Origin: CAYZJB01 sp964602985
Lineage (GTDB): Bacteria > CLD3 > SB21
Direction: 5' to 3'
Assembly (NCBI GenBank): GCA_964602985.1
Contig: CAZRTJ010000001.1
Location: 62,001-126,000, forward strand
DNA length: 64,000 nucleotides
Positions 24,465 through 32,544 of the stretch are shown here, one piece after another; position 1 is the first letter of the stretch, and each line of letters begins with the position of its first letter. The position numbers and the translations under genes are program-made. The notes under the pieces are model-generated. The model saw nothing but the letters and a program-made list of their open reading frames with translations, made no database searches and was not told where the DNA came from.

Positions 24465-26726
24465 ATGAAACGGTTGACGGGACTCTTGACGGGACTTTCT
24501 TTTTGTGCGTCTGTTTATGCACAGGCGCCATTGAACATTACATTGGAGAGCACTCAGAATTTGTACAATCCGACTGAGGGCTTTTCCACCACGTATGGGA
24601 ATATTTGGGGATATACGGACTCGCTTGGAAATGAATATGCGATTATCGGCGCGTATTCCGGTACGTCCATTGTCAATGTGACCGATCCGGCGAATCCCGT
24701 CGAAGTGGATACCGTTACAGCGCCTGCATCGGCATGGCACGAAGAGCAAGTGTGGCAACAGTATGCGTACTCCGTTTCGGAGGGAGGTTCGGGACTGCAG
24801 ATCATCAATCTGTCACTCCTTCCGGATTCGGTCTTTCTGGTGAAGAACTGGCTGTGGTCCGGCAGTACGGCGGATCGTGCCCACGCGTTTCACATTCGCG
24901 ACGGATATGCGTATTTGACCGGGGGTACGGTGAGCAGCGGCCAAGGCGGCCATCAAGGCGGCATTCGTATTCTGAGTCTTGCCGATCCGGAAAATCCCGT
25001 CACGATGGGATATTGGGACAGCCTATACGTTCATGATTGTTATGTCCGCAACGATACGATTTATGCGGCATGCATTTTCGACGGCGTACTGGCCATCATT
25101 GATGTGAAGGACAAAGCCAATCCGCACACGATTTATGCATACACATGGCCCAACGCCTTCACGCACAATGCGGCATTGAGCGAAGACGGGCAATATCTGC
25201 TCACGACCGACGAAACAACGAGTCCTCCCGGCCGGCTTCGCATCTGGGACATACGAACGATCCGCGACGGTATTCCGAACAACACAAACATCGAGCAACT
25301 TGCACAATACGGCTCGACCGGCATCGTCCATAATGTGTATGTCAACGGTCCGCATGCGTATGCGTCTTACTATTCGGAAGGAGTTCGTGTATGGGACATC
25401 CGAAACCCGCGAAATCCGATTCTTGTCGGACAGTACGACACGTATCCCGCAGACAACGCCGCAAACTACAATGGGAATTGGGGGGTCTTTCCCTTTTTCA
25501 AGTTTGATTCTCTAAACAATACCCAGAAACTCATTCTTTCTGATCGGCAGCGAGGACTCTACGTTTTGTCTTTCACTCCACCGTCGGTCGGTTTTGTTCG
25601 CGGGACAGTCAGGGACCAGGCGACCCTTCAGCCACTTGCGAATGTCGTCGTGACTCTGGGTAATTACTCCGTCTCGACGGATTCGACAGGCGCCTATCTC
25701 GTGAATGATGTATACGGTTCCACGACGCTGGGCGCGACCCGTTCGGGCTACATATCCTCGGCGATCCAGTTGACGATTCACAGTGCGGATACAGTCGTGA
25801 ACGTCGATCTCTCTACTTCGTCCCAGCTTCCCCCGCGGATTCGGACGGTGGTGCTGCAGAATCCAGCGGCGAGTCAGTATGCGGACATCGTGGTGACGTC
25901 GGAGGATTCGTTATCAGGCGCACCGGTGGTGCATCTGAAGAGTGGCACGGACTCCTCGTTGGTATCGATGACGGCTGTGAATGCGGGACTGACGTATCGC
26001 GGCGCGGTGAAATTTTCGTCCGCGGGCACTTATTCCATCCGGACACAAGCCACGTCGCTGCACGCGGTGGATTCGATCGCCTATCGTGGGTTTACCGTGA
26101 CGCTGAGCAAGGCGAAAGGATATACGCTGGTGCGCAGCGAAACAGGCAAGGCGGTGTTGAAGATTCCTGAAGGAGCGATCCGTGCGGGGACGTACGTTGT
26201 TGCCGAGGAGGAGGACGGAGTGATTCGATTTGGTCCGGATATTGGATTTGAGCGACCGGTCACTGTGGAACTGCCGTACACGACTGAGATGGAGATGTCG
26301 AAGTCGTTCGTTTATCAGCGGGAGGGCACGACGTGGACACGATTGGCCACGGTGCGATTGTCGCGGAGCGAAGTACTGAAGGCGGAGACGGTTCGCATGG
26401 GTGAATTCAAAGTGGTCTCCGATCCGACGTATGAGAATGTGGAGGTAGGGGACTTTCGCTTGGCCCCGAATTTTCCAAATCCGTTTAATCCGTCGACGAC
26501 GTTGCAGTATGAACTTCCGGAGGATTCGGAGGTTCGGTTGGAGGTGTACAACATGCTGGGGCAGCGAGTTCGGACGCTGACGGGGGGATTCCACACGGCG
26601 GGGCAATATCGCATTCTATGGGATGGTCGGAACGATCATGACGCCGCCGTTGCCAGTGGAGTGTATCTGGTGCGGTTGCAAGCGGACCGATTCATGCAAA
26701 CGCGTAAGATTTTGTTGGTGAAATAA
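24465..26726 (+). CDS. Secreted choice-of-anchor-B protein with C-terminal sorting domain
   Basis: A 753-aa exported protein. A signal peptide ends near residue 20. Residues about 30-365 form LVIVD/beta-propeller-like repeats of the choice-of-anchor-B family ('SIVNVTDPANPVEV', 'VRVWDIRNPRNPILVGQYDT'). A carboxypeptidase-regulatory-like domain spans about 370-440. Residues about 670-753 form a FlgD-like/type IX sorting domain ('PNPFNPSTTLQYELP', 'SGVYLVRL' and a final 'RKILLVK'). It is probably attached to the cell surface or released through the type IX system. Function beyond that is unknown. Confidence 0.88.
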   Translation: MKRLTGLLTGLSFCASVYAQAPLNITLESTQNLYNPTEGFSTTYGNIWGYTDSLGNEYAIIGAYSGTSIVNVTDPANPVEVDTVTAPASAWHEEQVWQQYAYSVSEGGSGLQIINLSLLPDSVFLVKNWLWSGSTADRAHAFHIRDGYAYLTGGTVSSGQGGHQGGIRILSLADPENPVTMGYWDSLYVHDCYVRNDTIYAACIFDGVLAIIDVKDKANPHTIYAYTWPNAFTHNAALSEDGQYLLTTDETTSPPGRLRIWDIRTIRDGIPNNTNIEQLAQYGSTGIVHNVYVNGPHAYASYYSEGVRVWDIRNPRNPILVGQYDTYPADNAANYNGNWGVFPFFKFDSLNNTQKLILSDRQRGLYVLSFTPPSVGFVRGTVRDQATLQPLANVVVTLGNYSVSTDSTGAYLVNDVYGSTTLGATRSGYISSAIQLTIHSADTVVNVDLSTSSQLPPRIRTVVLQNPAASQYADIVVTSEDSLSGAPVVHLKSGTDSSLVSMTAVNAGLTYRGAVKFSSAGTYSIRTQATSLHAVDSIAYRGFTVTLSKAKGYTLVRSETGKAVLKIPEGAIRAGTYVVAEEEDGVIRFGPDIGFERPVTVELPYTTEMEMSKSFVYQREGTTWTRLATVRLSRSEVLKAETVRMGEFKVVSDPTYENVEVGDFRLAPNFPNPFNPSTTLQYELPEDSEVRLEVYNMLGQRVRTLTGGFHTAGQYRILWDGRNDHDAAVASGVYLVRLQADRFMQTRKILLVK

Positions 26727-26735
26727 GGAGAAGTC

Positions 26736-27356
26736 ATGAACAGGATTCTATGCACTCTTCTGCTTGTGGCGGCTCTAGGATGTGACAAGGATTCCCGGGA
26801 CCGCATCACGTACGAGCGTCTGATCACGGACGGTAACGAGTCCTTTACAACCGGGGATTACGCGGCGGCTGTCGTTCATTACAGCAACGCCATCGTGTTG
26901 AACGGGCAGGACCCACGCGGGCATGCGGGCCTCGGGTGGACGTATCTGAAACTGGACAGTCTGTCTCTCTCTGTGGCGTCCTTTGCGGCGGCTACGGCGG
27001 CCAGGAATGCGGATCTCTTTGCGGGGTGGGCCTTCGTGTCTCGCGCCCAGGGCAATTTCGCTGCATCCAACCAGCAGGCCGATTCCGCACTGGTCCGCGA
27101 TCCCTTCTGGTCTTTTGCTTTGATCCCGTCCCTGAGTGCGTCTGATTTGCATCTGCTGAAGGCAGGAAATTATTTTCTCCTCGGGGAGTATGCCAACAGC
27201 AAAACGGAAGTCGTCATTCTGGATTCGAGTTTTGCTTCCGTTGACGTGACCACAGACAGCGGTCGGGCGCAATTGGCGCAGAAGATTGAAGATTTGAAGG
27301 CCTTGACGAAATCCCGCTGGCAATTCCCGACGTCGTCCCATGGGTCTGTCCTCTAG
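26736..27356 (+). CDS. TPR lipoprotein
   Basis: A 206-aa protein with a clear lipobox ('VAALGC', Cys16) and TPR-type helices over about residues 28-130 ('GNESFTTGDYAAAVVHYSNAI', 'GHAGLGWTYLKLDSL'). AAGGAG precedes the ATG, 9 nt after the sorting-domain gene. It may help assemble or display the upstream secreted protein; that is inference from position. A strong terminator lies 100 nt downstream. Confidence 0.78.
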   Translation: MNRILCTLLLVAALGCDKDSRDRITYERLITDGNESFTTGDYAAAVVHYSNAIVLNGQDPRGHAGLGWTYLKLDSLSLSVASFAAATAARNADLFAGWAFVSRAQGNFAASNQQADSALVRDPFWSFALIPSLSASDLHLLKAGNYFLLGEYANSKTEVVILDSSFASVDVTTDSGRAQLAQKIEDLKALTKSRWQFPTSSHGSVL

Positions 27357-27456
27357 CGACTAAACAAACCCACACTGTCGAATCCCGACATGCGTATTCG
27401 TTGGGACGAAGTGGCAAGTTCCCTCTTGTCAATTAGACTGTAAATTGCGTACATAC

Positions 27457-27485
27457 AAAGCCGTTCACCGCGAACGGCTTTTTTT
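27457..27485 (+). terminator. Rho-independent terminator
   Basis: A perfect 10-bp stem (27457-27466 with 27472-27481), a 5-nt loop ACCGC and a run of seven T from 27479. It closes the transcript of the choice-of-anchor-B and TPR lipoprotein genes. Confidence 0.9.
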
Positions 27486-27490
27486 GTGTC

Positions 27491-27504
27491 ATGACGCTCG
27501 TCAT
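27491..27504. promoter_or_regulatory. Palindrome upstream of the formate-THF ligase gene
   Basis: ATGACG-CT-CGTCAT is an inverted repeat with 6-bp arms, 60 nt before the fhs ATG and just after the terminator. A TTGACT at 27522 lies downstream of it, so it could be an operator near the fhs promoter. Confidence 0.3.
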
Positions 27505-27563
27505 ACGAAACGGACCTGTTTTGACTATTCTTCATCTGTCACCAAGACTAAAGGAACCTGATC

Positions 27564-29510
27564 ATGTCTGCGAAAAGGAAAACCGCTAAGAAGTCGAGTA
27601 CAAAATCGGGATGGGCCGGATTTCGGCCGACGAAGTTGCAGTTGAAGAGAAATGTTCCCTCGGACATCGAAATTGCCCAAGCCGCGAAACTGAAACCCAT
27701 CGCAAAACTCGCGGCGGAGATTGGTTTGAAGGAAAACGAGCTGGAACTCTTTGGATCATACAAAGCCAAGGTTCGTCTGGAAGTTCGCGATCGCTTGAAG
27801 AAGCGTCCGAATGGGAAGTACATCGATGTTACCGCGATCACGCCGACGCCTCTTGGAGAGGGGAAGACCACTACGACTGTCGGGCTGGCGCAGGCGTTGG
27901 GGGCGCATTTGAAACAAAGCGTGTTCGCCTGCATCCGCCAACCGTCACAGGGCCCGACGTTTGGAATCAAGGGCGGCGCCGCGGGCGGGGGATACAGCCA
28001 GATCATCCCGATGGAGGATTTCAATTTGCATCTGACGGGAGACATTCATGCGATCACGGCCTCGCACAATCTGCTGGCGGCGGCGATGGACGCAAGAATG
28101 TTCCACGAACATCATCAGCCGGATGACCAGAAGTTATTCGAAGCGATGTGTCCGCTCGACAAGAAGGGCCAGCGTCATTTTGCGCGTTGTCACTACGCGC
28201 GGATGAAGAAGTTGGGGATCACTGCTTCCCGTCCGGAGGATTTGACCGTGGACGAAAAGCGGAGATTGTTCCGACTGGACATCGATCCGTCGACGATCAT
28301 GTGGAATCGTGTCCTCGATCTGAATGATCGGATGCTGCGACAGGTGACGATTGGTCAGGGCCCTGAGGAGAAGGGATTCACGCGAACGACGGGGTACGAC
28401 ATTACCGTCGCGAGTGAAATCATGGCGATTCTGGCGCTGACAACTTCGCTCAAGGACATGCGGGAGCGTTTTGGAAACATGGTGTTTGCACTGTCACGAT
28501 CCGGGGAACCCCTGACGGCTGAGGACCTGGGCGTGGCCGGCGCGCTGACGGTACTGATGAAAGATGCGATCAAACCCAACCTGATGCAGACACTGGAAGG
28601 TACGCCCGCTTTCGTTCATGCAGGCCCGTTTGCGAATATTGCACACGGCAACAGTTCGATCCTTGCCGACCAGATCGCATTGAAACTGGCGGACTATGTC
28701 GTCACCGAGTCGGGATTTGGCGCCGACATCGGCATGGAGAAATTCATGGATATCAAATGTCGACGATCCGGCCTGATCCCCGACGCCGTGGTGCTGGTCG
28801 CGACCATCCGGGCGCTCAAAATGCATGGGGGAGGTCCAAAAGTGGTCGCAGGTCGTCCACTCGATCCGGTGTACACCCACCAGAATCTCGACCTCCTCGA
28901 AGCCGGCATGCCGAATTTGGTCCGACATATTGAGAATGCGCGGAAATTTGGGATTCCGGTTGTGGTGGCGATTAACTCATTCGATACCGACACGGCGGCG
29001 GAGGTTGCGCTCGTGCAAAAGCGATCCATCGAAGCCGGCGCGGAGGATGCCTGTGTGTGTACGCACTGGATGCACGGCGGGAGGGGCGCAGTGGATCTCG
29101 CTCGCGCCGTGATCGAGGCGGCGCAAAAACCGAGGAATTTCAAGTTCCTCTATTCGCTGGAAGCATCCATCAAGGAAAAAATTGAAGCGATCGCCAAGCT
29201 GTACGGCGCCGACGGCGTCGATTATACGCCGGAGGCGGAGACGAAAATCGAACGGTTTACAAAACTCGGGTACGACAAGATGCCGGTGTGCATGGCCAAG
29301 ACGCATCTCTCCTTCACGGCCGATGCCGCCATCAAGGGAGCGCCGACGGGATTTCGCATCCCGATCCGGGATATCCGTGCATCAGTAGGCGCGGGATTCA
29401 TCTATACGCTGGTCGGGACCATGCGAACCATGCCGGGACTCGCGACGCGATCTGTATTCATGGACGTGGATATCGACCTCAAGACGGAAAAGATCGTCGG
29501 TTTGTTCTGA
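27564..29510 (+). CDS. fhs: Formate-tetrahydrofolate ligase, eukaryote-like form
   Basis: A 648-aa enzyme that makes 10-formyl-THF from formate, THF and ATP. The P-loop '[10 protein letters not shown]' is at about residues 93-102. Compared with the roughly 557-aa clostridial type, it has a Lys-rich N-terminal tail (residues 1-16) and about 45 extra residues near 190-235. From memory, its later half closely follows the C-terminal domain of eukaryotic MTHFD1, including 'RLDIDPSTI', 'EKFMDIKCR' and the terminal 'GLF'. It stands alone with terminators on both sides. Confidence 0.95.
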   Translation: MSAKRKTAKKSSTKSGWAGFRPTKLQLKRNVPSDIEIAQAAKLKPIAKLAAEIGLKENELELFGSYKAKVRLEVRDRLKKRPNGKYIDVTAITPTPLGEGKTTTTVGLAQALGAHLKQSVFACIRQPSQGPTFGIKGGAAGGGYSQIIPMEDFNLHLTGDIHAITASHNLLAAAMDARMFHEHHQPDDQKLFEAMCPLDKKGQRHFARCHYARMKKLGITASRPEDLTVDEKRRLFRLDIDPSTIMWNRVLDLNDRMLRQVTIGQGPEEKGFTRTTGYDITVASEIMAILALTTSLKDMRERFGNMVFALSRSGEPLTAEDLGVAGALTVLMKDAIKPNLMQTLEGTPAFVHAGPFANIAHGNSSILADQIALKLADYVVTESGFGADIGMEKFMDIKCRRSGLIPDAVVLVATIRALKMHGGGPKVVAGRPLDPVYTHQNLDLLEAGMPNLVRHIENARKFGIPVVVAINSFDTDTAAEVALVQKRSIEAGAEDACVCTHWMHGGRGAVDLARAVIEAAQKPRNFKFLYSLEASIKEKIEAIAKLYGADGVDYTPEAETKIERFTKLGYDKMPVCMAKTHLSFTADAAIKGAPTGFRIPIRDIRASVGAGFIYTLVGTMRTMPGLATRSVFMDVDIDLKTEKIVGLF

Positions 29511-29530
29511 TCAGGGAATAAACACTCTCG

Positions 29531-29562
29531 CAAAGGGCGCCGCAAGCGCCCTTTGTTCTTTT
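29531..29562 (+). terminator. Rho-independent terminator of fhs
   Basis: A perfect 10-bp stem (29531-29540 with 29546-29555), loop CGCAA, followed by TTCTTTT. It lies 20 nt after the fhs stop. It also faces the convergent membrane-protein gene. Confidence 0.88.
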
Positions 29563-29626
29563 CCACACGTTGAAGTCGTTTTCGGGAGCGGAAGCTATAC
29601 GCAGGGGACGCTGCTGATCTCAGCCG

Positions 29627-30130
29627 TCACACATGGATCATGGCCATGCCCACGGCGGAAATCAACAGCAGGACTACGCCAAACCATCCGCCTTTGCGCA
29701 AAGAGCTCTGGAGAGCCTGAATGGCTGCCGCCTGGTCCGGCGTTGGGGGACCGGTCAGACCAGCCGTCAGTTGTGTGAGACGTTTTGCGTTGCGGGATTG
29801 CACCATGTGTCCCCACAAAAAGACGATCGTCCCGGAGATCATGCCCATCATGAGTGACAGACCTCCAGGCCACTGCCAGTTAATCACCGCAAATCCGTCA
29901 GAGACCCGCCAGTACAGGAGCAGTCCACTGAGGAATGTGAGCCCTGACGCACCGGTAATGTAGACGGGCAATTTCTTGTCGTTCATCAGATGATTCATGA
30001 AGGGACCGGCCTGCGGCCCCAGTTTCTGTGCCGTCGGCAGGATAAACGCGGTGACGAGTAGGGCGGAGCCAAGCCAAAAAATCCCAGCCAACACGTGAAT
30101 CAGTTTGACTGTCATCCATCCGTAGATCAT
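29627..30130 (-). CDS. Four-helix membrane protein (CopD/DUF2269-like)
   Basis: A 167-aa integral membrane protein with four hydrophobic helices (about residues 5-30, 53-73, 84-107 and 145-166). The start 'KLIHVLAGIFWLGSALLVT' with a His in the first helix resembles CopD-like and DUF2269/DUF4149 families, which may bind heme or metal. No sure function can be given. It follows rny on the same strand with a 9-nt gap. Confidence 0.65.
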   Translation of the reverse strand: MIYGWMTVKLIHVLAGIFWLGSALLVTAFILPTAQKLGPQAGPFMNHLMNDKKLPVYITGASGLTFLSGLLLYWRVSDGFAVINWQWPGGLSLMMGMISGTIVFLWGHMVQSRNAKRLTQLTAGLTGPPTPDQAAAIQALQSSLRKGGWFGVVLLLISAVGMAMIHV

Positions 30131-30139
30131 GGTCTCCTC

Positions 30140-31702
30140 CTATTTGGCAAAATCGATCGCCCGATATTCCCGGATGACAGTGATTTTGATCTGACCGGGA
30201 TATTGTGTTTCCGATTCAATCTTGTGGGCGAGATCGTCTGCCAACTGTGCCGCCTGGTTGTCGTTGAGGACGGAGCAATCGATCAACACTCGTACTTCGC
30301 GACCGGCTTGGACGACAAAGGCGTCGGTCACGCCGCCAAACGATTTGGCCATGTCCTCCAGATTGCGAAGGCGTTTGATGTAGTTCTCGAGGGACTCCTT
30401 GGTGGCGCCGGGACGCTCCTTGGAGAGCCGGTTGGCGGCATGGATCACGACCGACAGGGGATGCCCAAACGGCGGATCATCGTGATGATGGAGAATCGCC
30501 TGCTGGATCAGTTGATTTTCGCCGTATTTCTTTACCAGTTCCGCGCCCACGATTTCGTGAGACTGATCGGATCGATCCATGGCGTATCCGACATCATGCA
30601 TGATTCCGGCCCGTCGCGCCATCTGCGGATCCAGCCCAAGTTCCGCCGCGATGAGACCGGCAATGGCCGAGGTTTCTACGGAATGCTGAAGGAGATTCAA
30701 GCCGTAGGCGTGACGGAATTTCAATTTGCCGATCATCTTCACCAGTTCGGGATGTGTGCCGTGAACGCCTGCGTCATACAACGCCTGTTCTCCGTATGAC
30801 ATCATTTGCTCTTCCAGGTCACGTTTGGACTTTTCGACGAGGTCTTCGATCCGGCCGGGATGGATGCGTCCGTCCGCAATCAGCGCTTCCAACGCCAGGC
30901 GGGCAACCTCGCGACGCACCGGATCAAAACACGAAATGAGAATCGTGTTGGGTGTATCGTCGATCAGGATTTCGCAACCGGTCATGCTTTCGAATGCGCG
31001 AATGTTTCGTCCCTCTCGTCCGATGATGCGGCCCTTCATTTCGTTGCTGCTCAGCTTGATCGGAGTCGCCGTGCCATCCAACGCGTGTTCCAGTCCGGCT
31101 CGCTGCATCGCCTGGACCAGGATGTTCTTGACGTCTTCTTTCGCGGTGAGCGCCGCTTGTTCCTTCACATTGCGAATCTGTTGCGCGGATTCTGCTTTGG
31201 CCTGGTCGAGCAGATTGGTCATGAGGATCTGTTTGGCCTCCTCCACGCTCATCCGGGCAACCTGTTCCAGTTTGGCGTTTTGGGACTGGATCAAGCCGTC
31301 CAACTGTTGTTGTTTGCGCTGAACTTCCTCGATCTTGGACCTTAGAAGATTCTCGCGGTTGAGAAGGTCCTTTTCCTTTCGCGTGATCAAGTCGCCTTTT
31401 TGTTCAACGTTGCGCTCCTGACGCAACAGCTCATCCTGCTGTGCCTTGACCTGGCTCTTGATTTGTTTGGTGCGTTCGTCGAACTCTTGGCGTTTGCGAT
31501 ACCATTCGTCTTGAACTTCAATCAGCTTTTCTTTCTTCAGATCTTCAGATTCCGCGCCGGCGGCCTGGCGGATTCGGACGGCTTCCTGTTCCGCCTCGCG
31601 AATGCGTTTGTTCACGCGCATCCGAGTCGCATAGATCTGTCCGAAAAGAAAGGCGCCCGTCGAGGCGACGACGACGCTTAAAATGAAAATGACGATTTCC
31701 AT
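30140..31702 (-). CDS. rny: Ribonuclease Y
   Basis: A 520-aa membrane-anchored endoribonuclease that starts bulk mRNA decay. An N-terminal transmembrane helix (1-22) is followed by a long coiled coil (about 30-200), a KH domain with 'GRIIGREGRNIRAFE' (about 215-275) and an HD domain with 'HSVETS' and 'GIMHDVGYAMD' (about 335-430). The ATG at 31702 has AGGAAG upstream. The longer open frame upstream runs through the intergenic region and was not used. Confidence 0.95.
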   Translation of the reverse strand: MEIVIFILSVVVASTGAFLFGQIYATRMRVNKRIREAEQEAVRIRQAAGAESEDLKKEKLIEVQDEWYRKRQEFDERTKQIKSQVKAQQDELLRQERNVEQKGDLITRKEKDLLNRENLLRSKIEEVQRKQQQLDGLIQSQNAKLEQVARMSVEEAKQILMTNLLDQAKAESAQQIRNVKEQAALTAKEDVKNILVQAMQRAGLEHALDGTATPIKLSSNEMKGRIIGREGRNIRAFESMTGCEILIDDTPNTILISCFDPVRREVARLALEALIADGRIHPGRIEDLVEKSKRDLEEQMMSYGEQALYDAGVHGTHPELVKMIGKLKFRHAYGLNLLQHSVETSAIAGLIAAELGLDPQMARRAGIMHDVGYAMDRSDQSHEIVGAELVKKYGENQLIQQAILHHHDDPPFGHPLSVVIHAANRLSKERPGATKESLENYIKRLRNLEDMAKSFGGVTDAFVVQAGREVRVLIDCSVLNDNQAAQLADDLAHKIESETQYPGQIKITVIREYRAIDFAK

Positions 31703-31734
31703 GTCTCTGCTTCCTGATTGTGAAATCGCTGAGA

Positions 31735-31825
31735 CGGCCGGGGCCATCGCAAACGAATTTCGGTTCCACCGCCGCATCGGCGCAGCGTTACAAAATGTCA
31801 GGCCCACGAGGGCCTCTTTGCACCG
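31735..31825 (-). ncRNA. Structured RNA candidate between zapA and rny (possibly 6S RNA)
   Basis: The 123-nt gap between zapA and rny contains nested pairing on the reverse strand. One hairpin is AGGCCC-TCGT-GGGCCT, a second is CGCCG-ATG-CGGCG, and both are enclosed by CGGT/ACCG. 6S RNA (ssrS) is found next to zapA in many bacteria, which makes it the first guess, but I cannot confirm the 6S fold by eye. Boundaries are approximate. It could instead be a 5' leader of rny. Confidence 0.38.
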
Positions 31826-32173
31826 TTATTCCTGGGAAAAGAGTGAAATGGAGGGCGCTTTGGATTCCTCGGGCTCTTCCAAGGTTTCCTGAGAAGTCTT
31901 TTGCTGAACGAGGTTCACCAGATTCTGGATGCGTTCTTCCATGCCTTCCAGATTCCGATTCTGCTCATCCCGCATCTTGAAGAATTCGTCGGTAATGTTG
32001 AGCGCCGCGAGGATGGCCACCTTCAGTGGCGATTTGATCATCCCCTGGCTGTTGACTTCTCTCATCTTCTGGTCGACATGTCGGGCGACGGCGCGTACAT
32101 GATCGGGGGGCGTGTCCCCTTTGATCACATACTCCGAGCCGTAAATGTTGACCTTGATTGCGCCTTTATCCAC
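31826..32173 (-). CDS. zapA: Cell division protein ZapA
   Basis: A 115-aa ZapA-family protein. It has an N-terminal beta-strand segment ('IKVNIYGSEYVIKGD'), the conserved 'VARHVDQKMREV' and a long C-terminal coiled coil. ZapA bundles FtsZ filaments at the septum. The GTG at 32173 follows AGGA at 5 nt and is preferred over the upstream TTG at 32191. Its start overlaps the end of the coiled-coil gene upstream by 8 nt. Confidence 0.88.
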   Translation of the reverse strand: MDKGAIKVNIYGSEYVIKGDTPPDHVRAVARHVDQKMREVNSQGMIKSPLKVAILAALNITDEFFKMRDEQNRNLEGMEERIQNLVNLVQQKTSQETLEEPEESKAPSISLFSQE

Positions 32174-32543
32174 GCGATTCCTGCGGTGCAAAGATCAAAT
32201 TCTCCAAACGTTCGATTTTTTCCAGCAATGCCAGAAGCGACGGCATCCAATCCATCGATTGTGGAGACTGTCGCTGCCGATCCAGTTCCTTTCTCTGTTC
32301 ACGAAATGCATCCTGCAATTCTGCCATGGTCGTGTCCTTGGATCGGATCACATCCTGCAACCGTCGAATGACTTCGTCGCGTTCGTGCAATTGTGACTCA
32401 TCCGGCTGCGTTACGATGGAACGTCGCAACTTCTCGTTTTCCGATTCTAGGAATTCTGTGTGCGCAAGTAATTCTTCCACCGCTTGCTCCAGCGCCGCCA
32501 ACGATTCGGAGGATACCTTCTTGGATCGCGATCGTAGCCGCAT
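32166..32543 (-). CDS. Coiled-coil protein between pheT and zapA
   Basis: A 125-aa charged protein with a continuous heptad pattern over about residues 12-80 ('ALEQAVEELLAHTEFLESENEKL'), resembling ZapB-like or MukB-like short coiled coils. The ATG lies 1 nt after the pheT stop. Its place next to zapA suggests a cell-division partner, but that is inference. No named family is recognised. Confidence 0.75.
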   Translation of the reverse strand: MRLRSRSKKVSSESLAALEQAVEELLAHTEFLESENEKLRRSIVTQPDESQLHERDEVIRRLQDVIRSKDTTMAELQDAFREQRKELDRQRQSPQSMDWMPSLLALLEKIERLENLIFAPQESRG

Positions 32544-32544
32544 C

